The notes under the pieces: generated by a model
Told to the model about the DNA's origin: nothing
Seen by the model: only the letters and a program-made list of their open reading frames with translations
Databases searched by the model: none
Position numbers and translations under genes: made by a program
DNA from: Candidatus Zipacnadia bacterium
GTDB lineage: Bacteria; Armatimonadota; Zipacnadia; Zipacnadales; Zipacnadaceae
NCBI GenBank assembly: GCA_029821455.1
Contig: JALGTI010000093.1
Coordinates: forward strand, 1 to 9,804
Length of the DNA stretch: 9,804 bases
Direction of reading: 5' to 3'
Shown here: piece by piece, positions 5,197-9,804 of the stretch
Position numbering within the stretch: the first letter of the stretch is position 1
Layout: every line of letters begins with the position of its first letter

Positions 5197-7278
5197 ATGG
5201 AAAGCGCACCTGAAGCAGACCGCATCCTGCGCGTCGGGCTATACATTCGCTATAGCACACAGGAACAGAAAATAAACTCCTATTCGGCGGAGATGCAGCG
5301 CGATCAGTGTATGCAGAAGCTCCACCGAGAGCATCCGGATACCCATTATACAGTTCGCACGTTTGAGGATCTGGGCATAAGCGGCTCGATCGGGGTCTCT
5401 AGCGCGGCATCACCTGCCAAACAACACCGTCAGGGCCTAACTGAACTCCTCAACGGCATCGCTGACGGAGAATTGGATATGGTGCTGGTCTACAGCCAGG
5501 ACAGACTGGCGCGTGACGAGTTTCTTTGGCATTATATGAACACGGCCATCTTCCAGCGTTACCAGATCCCGGTCCTGTTCGCGCGCGAGACGCATGACAT
5601 TCTCACCGAAGAGGGGCAGATGATCTCCAGTATTCACGCTTTGGTCGCAGCCTTGGAACGGCGTAAGATAAGTCGCAATGTTTCAGCGGCCGCTGAGAGA
5701 CGCGCCCAAGAAGGATATTCTGGTGGCCCCCCACCGTACGGCTGGAAATGGGACCCTCAGCAAAACAAAGGCCCCCGCGAACGCAGGCGCATCGTACGAG
5801 ATGAAGCCCAGGGCGTCGTCGTGGTCGAAATGAAGGAGCGGTACATGGCAGGCTGGCCGACCGCCGAGATTGTCCGTGACCTGCACCGACGCGGTATCGA
5901 GTCGCCCCGCGGGGGTCTTCACTGGAATACTGATGGCGTCTTGAAAGTGATGAAGAACCCCGTCAATGCCGGGCTTGTGCGGCATCGCCAAGAGCTTTAC
6001 CAAGGCCAACATACGCCTCTGCGGTATTGGCCGCCCGAAGACCGCGAACTGCTGCTGCAGCGCATTAGTGAACGTGCCGACCGGTCGCTGTCGGTAAGAA
6101 ACGTGGAGCGATTCCTATTGAGCGGTGTGCTGTTTTGTGGGCACTGCGGGCGCCGGCTCACCGGCAGTACAGATTCGCGCAGGGACCAGCGCATGTACGG
6201 CTGTCCGGCTCCACGTACCGGCGGCAACAACCGCGTTCGCCGCAATGGAGAATTCGCTGAAGTCAGAACTTGCCCCGGGCTTCATCGTTCCGCCGATGAG
6301 CTTGAAGCCACCGTTGTCGAAGCCGTTTCCGGCCTAGCGCGTTCGGCGGTGGTCCAGTCTGCGGCCGCGCAGAAAGTCGAAGACGCTCTTGATCAAAAGG
6401 ACGCGCAAATCTCAGCAGAGCTCAGTTCAGTGCAAAAGGACTTGCAGCAAGTGGAACAAGGCTTCTCTCGCCTTTTCGGTTTGCTGGACAAAGGGGCCAT
6501 CACCGAAGACGAGTTCAGCCTGGAGAATGAGCGACGCAGAGACCAAAAGAAAGCTCTTGTGCAACGGCAAGAGCAACTCAGTGGACACCTTTCACAACGG
6601 CGCACCCGCAAAGCCGAACTGGAACGGGCATTAGCGTTGCTGCGCGATTTTGATGGTCTTTGGGAGTCAATGCCTCCGGGTGAACAGAAAGAGATGCTAC
6701 GCCAGATTGATCCTCATATGACCTTAAGAAGAGAAGATAATTACCTCATACTGACGATCGCGCCCGCCTTTGCCGAACCTATCAGCATCACTTTCGTCGC
6801 CCGGCCTCGCAAGCATCTCCAAAACCCCGGGCCCGACGCCCATCTCACCCCCCGCCAGCTGGCCCTCTTGTGCTGCTGGGAAGATGGCGACAGCCTCCAG
6901 GACATGGCACACGCATGGGATATTTCCATCGGGACTGTACGGTGGGTGGTTGCGGCCGTACGCGAACGTCTCGGCGTTAAGGACCTCGATGAGGCCGTCG
7001 AGCTCGTGAAGGATCGATTGGACAAGTGTCGCAATACCCTGTCCATTAAGGGGCGATACAACAAGCGGCCTGTCAGCGATCCTACCATTCTTTCCGAAGT
7101 GCTGCTGGCCGTACTGCGGCTTTTGGCCGAAGGGAAAAGGTGCGTGGAGATCGCGAAGACATTAGGCAAGGATAAGAGCACTATCAGTCGCCAAATTCGG
7201 CAGGTATACTATAGACTGGGCGCTGAGAACCGAGAGGCAGCTCTTTCCCGCGCCAGGGAGTTGGGGTTGCTCTCGTGA
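5197..7278 (+). CDS. Large serine recombinase with two C-terminal LuxR/GerE-like helix-turn-helix domains
   Basis: A site-specific recombinase of 693 residues acting through a 5'-phosphoserine. The resolvase-type catalytic domain (about 11-165) has nucleophile Ser20 in YIRYSTQEQ, Arg78 in RQGLTELL, and Arg103/Arg106 in DRLARD. A Recombinase domain covers about 170-290 (GPPPYGWKW; MKNPVNAGLVRHR). A zinc ribbon follows with Cys314/Cys317 (FCGHCGRRLTGS), Cys336 and Cys359, then a long coiled coil at about 388-480 and a short beta-rich piece at about 500-535. Most family members end near here. This one continues with two LuxR-like modules: about 549-608 (LTPRQLALL, DMAHAWDISIGTVRWVV, RERLGVKDLDEAV) and about 628-692 (EIAKTLGKDKSTISRQI, VYYRLGAENREAA, RARELGLL). 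The start is set by AAGGAGGA and its own promoter. Integration, excision or inversion is inferred. The double HTH tail may bind the palindromes just upstream for autoregulation, or extra sites for target choice. The recombinase call is firm; the tail's role is unknown. Confidence 0.95.
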   Translation: MESAPEADRILRVGLYIRYSTQEQKINSYSAEMQRDQCMQKLHREHPDTHYTVRTFEDLGISGSIGVSSAASPAKQHRQGLTELLNGIADGELDMVLVYSQDRLARDEFLWHYMNTAIFQRYQIPVLFARETHDILTEEGQMISSIHALVAALERRKISRNVSAAAERRAQEGYSGGPPPYGWKWDPQQNKGPRERRRIVRDEAQGVVVVEMKERYMAGWPTAEIVRDLHRRGIESPRGGLHWNTDGVLKVMKNPVNAGLVRHRQELYQGQHTPLRYWPPEDRELLLQRISERADRSLSVRNVERFLLSGVLFCGHCGRRLTGSTDSRRDQRMYGCPAPRTGGNNRVRRNGEFAEVRTCPGLHRSADELEATVVEAVSGLARSAVVQSAAAQKVEDALDQKDAQISAELSSVQKDLQQVEQGFSRLFGLLDKGAITEDEFSLENERRRDQKKALVQRQEQLSGHLSQRRTRKAELERALALLRDFDGLWESMPPGEQKEMLRQIDPHMTLRREDNYLILTIAPAFAEPISITFVARPRKHLQNPGPDAHLTPRQLALLCCWEDGDSLQDMAHAWDISIGTVRWVVAAVRERLGVKDLDEAVELVKDRLDKCRNTLSIKGRYNKRPVSDPTILSEVLLAVLRLLAEGKRCVEIAKTLGKDKSTISRQIRQVYYRLGAENREAALSRARELGLLS

Positions 7279-7288
7279 TTGGCCCGCT

Positions 7289-7319
7289 GACGGCGCAGAG
7301 GTAGGTCCGCTGCGGCGTC
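7289..7319 (+). terminator. Hairpin just after serine recombinase (possible terminator, no T-tract)
   Basis: GACGGCGCAG (7289-7298) pairs with CTGCGGCGTC (7310-7319) at 9 of 10 positions around an 11-base loop, starting 11 bases after the TGA. No run of T follows, so it is not a classical intrinsic terminator. It could slow polymerase, stabilise the mRNA end or be a protein-binding dyad. Confidence 0.35.
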
Positions 7320-7593
7320 TGGTGCCAGAGAGATAGTCGTAGGTCGAATCCATGCGGGGCCTTCGGTTGGTCCTGCTCAGGAGCCCTTAGGCGTAGCGGT
7401 CCAAAGCGGCGAGAATAGTGTCCCGGGCGTATGATCGGCCCGAGGCGAAACCGCAGGAAGCCCGTACAGGCGTCTCCACACACCGAGTAGGGCAATTCTA
7501 ATAGAGGCCTTGCAGAAATGACCGTTCCGGCACGAGCCTCTGCTCCACTCAAGTGCAGACCGTTCAGTGGCTAAACACAGGAGGAAACTACCA

Positions 7594-7669
7594 GAAGTGT
7601 GGCGAAGTCTACATCCTGAGGTTATCTATGTTTGACTCTTAAGAAGGGTTCATCAGGCTTCGCCACTTC
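7594..7669 (+). repeat. Long imperfect inverted repeat in the leader of the PLD-helicase gene
   Basis: TGGCGAAG (7600-7607) is perfectly complementary to CTTCGCCA (7658-7665). Outer GAAG (7594-7597) pairs with CTTC (7666-7669) past a 2-base bulge. Inner CCTGA (7615-7619) pairs with TCAGG (7653-7657) past a 7-base one-sided loop. In total 17 base pairs close a loop of about 33 bases. An AGGAGG at 7580-7585 precedes the left arm, followed by a possible GTG-initiated 12-codon leader (7597-7635). It could be a leader RNA structure, an operator or a recombination site. Confidence 0.45.
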
Positions 7670-7701
7670 GCCGGTGAGCGCCCCGGGTTCCTTTATCGGG
7701 A

Positions 7702-7707
7702 AGGGAG
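7702..7707 (+). promoter_or_regulatory. Ribosome binding site of PLD-SNF2 helicase
   Basis: AGGGAG lies 5 bases before ATG 7713 and selects this start over an in-frame GTG at 7674. TTCC (7688-7691) can pair with GGAA (7699-7702) at its left edge, so accessibility might be modulated. Confidence 0.7.
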
Positions 7708-7712
7708 TACGC

Positions 7713-9804
7713 ATGCCCAACATCTACGACAACATCGAGCTTAGGCTCATGGATGCTCTCCGCGGGGTCATGGAAGACGCAGTGGCGGCCGATTTCTGTG
7801 TTGGCTACTTCAACCTGCGTGGTTGGGGACATCTGGCTGACTTGGCGGAGCGATTCGCAGGCACGGACGAAGGCTGCTGCCGCGTCCTCGTGGGCATGCA
7901 AAAGCCCCCGGAGGAGCAGATGCGCGAGGCCTATCGCGCCATGCGCAGAGATGAGCTGCTGGATGCACCAGCTATTGCTCGCCTGCGCCGGCAAGCTAGC
8001 GAGAGCTTTCGGACGCAACTCGCCTTTGGTGTCCCCACCAATGAGGCTGAAGTCGCGCTGAGACAATTAGCCCGGCAACTGCGCTCCGGCAAGGTCAGGG
8101 TCAGACTTTACCTCCGGCACGCCTTGCACGCGAAGCTTTACATCGTCCATCGCACGGACAATGTTGCCCCCCTTATCGGCTACGTTGGGAGCAGCAACCT
8201 GACGCAAGCCGGCCTCCTGCACAACGGCGAACTGAATGTGGACGTGCTGGAGCAAGACGCGGCCCAGAAGCTGCACAGTTGGTTCCACAGATTCTGGGAC
8301 GACCACTACAGCTTGGATATCACGGAGGAGCTCGCCCAACTCATCGAGGAAAGCTGGGCTGCTGCCGATCTGGTCAGACCTCACCTCGCCTACCTGAAGA
8401 TGGTCTATCATCTGTCGCAGGACGCACGTGTCGGAGAGAGCGAGTTCAGGCTACCACAAGACCTGCAGGGAAGGCTTCTAGACTTCCAGACAGCCGCGGT
8501 CTCCTTGGCGGCAAGGCACCTGCATGCTCGCGGAGGTGTCCTCTTGGGTGACGTTGTGGGGTTGGGAAAGACCTTTATGGCCGTTGCTGTTGCCCGCATT
8601 GTCCAAGAGGACGAGGGAGGCGACACACTCATCATCTGTCCGCCAAACCTCCGCGAGATGTGGCAGGGCTTCGTGGAGGAGTTTCGTCTGATCGCGAAAA
8701 TCATCCCCATGAGCAAAGTGCAAGATGATCTGCCTGAGTTGCGTCGTTACCGACTTCTAATCATAGATGAGAGCCATAACCTGCGTAATCGCGGAGGTGT
8801 TCGCTACCAGGCCATTCATGACTACATCGAGCGCAATGAACCTCGTTGCCTGCTCGTTACGGCAACGCCCTACAACAAGGAGTACGCTGACCTGGGCAAT
8901 CAGCTCAGGCTGTTCATTGACGAGAAGCGCGACCTGGGTGTAAGGCCCGAGAAGTACTTCCAAGAGTGCGATGAGGGCGAATTCGTGGCCTTTCATCAGG
9001 CACCGCCACGTTCGCTGGTGGCCTTCGAGCAAAGCGAATATGCTGACGATTGGCGAGACCTCATGCGGCTCTACATGGTGCGCCGCACCCGTCGCTTCAT
9101 TATTGAGAACTACGCCCACTACGACGCGGAACGTCAGCGGCATTTTGTCCTGTTTCCAGATGGCTCCCGTTTCTACTTCCCTGACCGCCGACCGCGCAAC
9201 CTGACCTTCCGCCTTGATGACGAGGACCCGTCGGACCAATACGCCCACCTGTACCGACCGGAAGTCGTTGATGTTATCAACTCCCTCGACCTGCCGCGCT
9301 ATGGCTTGGCGGAGTACCTCGATGAGAACGAGTGTGAGGATGCAACAGACCAGGAGGCTAAGGTCATCCAGGACCTGGGCCGTGCTCGACGACGGCTCAT
9401 AGGATATTGCCGCACCAACCTGTTCAAGCGCCTGGAGAGCAGCGGCGAGGCTTTCCTCCTTTCCGTCAGTCGTCACATATTGCGAAATATGGTCACTCTG
9501 CATGCCGTGCAGAACGGTCTCCCGATACCCATCGGTACCCAAGATGCGGCGCTCCTTGATACGGCGACGACTGATGCCGACCAGATAGGGGAGCAAGATG
9601 TGCTGGACCTCGTCGAGGAAGCCGATGCCCAGATCGAGCAAGCCCCCGTTGGCCCGAGTGCTGGTCTTACCTGGTTCGAAACCCGTGCCACAGAAGTCTA
9701 CCAAGCATACAGTACCGGACTCAGCCGCCGCTTCAAGTGGCTGCCCGCAGACTACTTCCAGCCGACGTTGGCCGAGGATCTGCGGGCAGATGCCGAAGCC
9801 CTTT
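7713..9804 (+). CDS. Phospholipase D-like nuclease fused to SNF2-family helicase, C-terminus beyond window
   Basis: The frame is open to the last base: 697 complete codons, with the second RecA domain and motifs IV-VI still to come. Residues about 1-235 are a PLD-like nuclease domain: beta strand ADFCVGYFNLRGW, HxK of an HKD motif at His139/Lys141 (LHAKLYIVHRTD), then GSSNLTQAGL at 159-168 and a conserved-type Asn/Glu (HNGELNV). The SNF2 ATPase begins near 255 (LLDFQTAAVSLAARHL). Walker A is GDVVGLGKT at 279-287 (Lys286), Walker B/motif II is IIDESH at 350-355, motif III is TATPYNK at 383-389, MVRRTRRF is near 455-462, and FKRLESS is at 571-577. Proteins with one HKD motif usually dimerise to form the nuclease site. 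ATP-driven DNA translocation coupled to cleavage is inferred. Such fusions occur beside DNA methylases in restriction-like and other anti-phage loci; no methylase is visible here. Start chosen by AGGGAG. Confidence 0.92.
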   Translation, partial: MPNIYDNIELRLMDALRGVMEDAVAADFCVGYFNLRGWGHLADLAERFAGTDEGCCRVLVGMQKPPEEQMREAYRAMRRDELLDAPAIARLRRQASESFRTQLAFGVPTNEAEVALRQLARQLRSGKVRVRLYLRHALHAKLYIVHRTDNVAPLIGYVGSSNLTQAGLLHNGELNVDVLEQDAAQKLHSWFHRFWDDHYSLDITEELAQLIEESWAAADLVRPHLAYLKMVYHLSQDARVGESEFRLPQDLQGRLLDFQTAAVSLAARHLHARGGVLLGDVVGLGKTFMAVAVARIVQEDEGGDTLIICPPNLREMWQGFVEEFRLIAKIIPMSKVQDDLPELRRYRLLIIDESHNLRNRGGVRYQAIHDYIERNEPRCLLVTATPYNKEYADLGNQLRLFIDEKRDLGVRPEKYFQECDEGEFVAFHQAPPRSLVAFEQSEYADDWRDLMRLYMVRRTRRFIIENYAHYDAERQRHFVLFPDGSRFYFPDRRPRNLTFRLDDEDPSDQYAHLYRPEVVDVINSLDLPRYGLAEYLDENECEDATDQEAKVIQDLGRARRRLIGYCRTNLFKRLESSGEAFLLSVSRHILRNMVTLHAVQNGLPIPIGTQDAALLDTATTDADQIGEQDVLDLVEEADAQIEQAPVGPSAGLTWFETRATEVYQAYSTGLSRRFKWLPADYFQPTLAEDLRADAEAL

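Larger units (their letters stand above)
7279..7712. other. 434-bp gap without a convincing gene
   Basis: This stretch lies between the serine recombinase stop and the helicase start. No reading frame has a convincing start, ribosome binding site and protein-like composition. It holds a hairpin after the stop (7289-7319), a small palindrome TCCTG-CT-CAGGA (7371-7382), AGAGGC/GCCTCT arms (7503-7508 and 7535-7540) and a long imperfect inverted repeat (7594-7669). I could not find a well-spaced -35/-10 pair for the downstream gene. It may contain a recombination junction, a structured leader, or relic sequence. Confidence 0.5.

Noticed and set aside
7184..7552. A 122-codon minus-strand frame covering the gap after the serine recombinase.
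   Set aside because: It overlaps the recombinase C-terminal HTH, lacks a ribosome binding site and encodes an Arg/Pro-rich sequence with no motif. A decayed gene cannot be excluded but is not supported.
8757..9704. A 315-codon open frame on the minus strand, the longest antisense frame in the window.
   Set aside because: It lies wholly inside the PLD-SNF2 helicase gene, whose frame shows SNF2 motifs II and III and conserved-type residues. The antisense product shows no recognisable domain and is explained by codon bias of the sense strand.
1..9804. CRISPR arrays, tRNA, rRNA, IS terminal repeats, or matching direct repeats at both cassette ends.
   Set aside because: Reading both strands showed no regularly spaced long repeats, no cloverleaf and no shared sequence of convincing length between the 3469-3676 and 7279-7712 gaps.

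Overview
The window is bacterial DNA of moderately high GC content. Ribosome binding sites are AGGAGG-like and genes are closely packed. No rRNA, tRNA, CRISPR array or marker gene is present, so the phylum cannot be named. The layout is that of an accessory region: two very large genes that point away from each other and run off the two window ends, with a recombinase cassette between them.

Left (1-3468, minus strand): one uninterrupted reading frame of at least 1156 codons, continuing past base 1. The product is almost entirely alpha-helical with HEAT/ARM-like repeats, and I recognise no catalytic motif. Next comes about 200 bases of non-coding DNA (3469-3676) with several short inverted repeats and recurring TGTTTT-type motifs.

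Middle (3677-7278, plus strand): a tyrosine recombinase with a complete R-K-H-R-H-Y active site, a small Ala-rich protein of about 72 residues, a doubtful 60-residue reading frame joined to it by an ATGA overlap, and a 693-residue large serine recombinase. The serine recombinase carries two tandem LuxR/GerE-like helix-turn-helix domains at its C-terminus, which I consider the most unusual feature here. Directly upstream of it lies a consensus-like sigma70 promoter (TTGACG, 17 bp, TACAAT) whose -35 box is embedded in a perfect 7+7 palindrome, with heptamer repeats GTTGCAT/ATGCAAC around it. This fits autoregulation, an attachment site, or both.

Right (7713-9804, plus strand): after a 434-base gap with several potential hairpins, a gene of at least 697 codons encodes an N-terminal phospholipase D-like nuclease domain fused to an SNF2-type helicase. 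This architecture is common in anti-phage and restriction-modification neighbourhoods.

Working model (inference): a tyrosine/serine recombinase cassette sits between the divergent halves of a putative defence locus (helical scaffold plus PLD-SNF2 effector). Either the cassette brought in or moves the locus, or the LuxR-tailed recombinase has become a regulator or DNA-rearranging switch for it. The sequence alone cannot separate these options.
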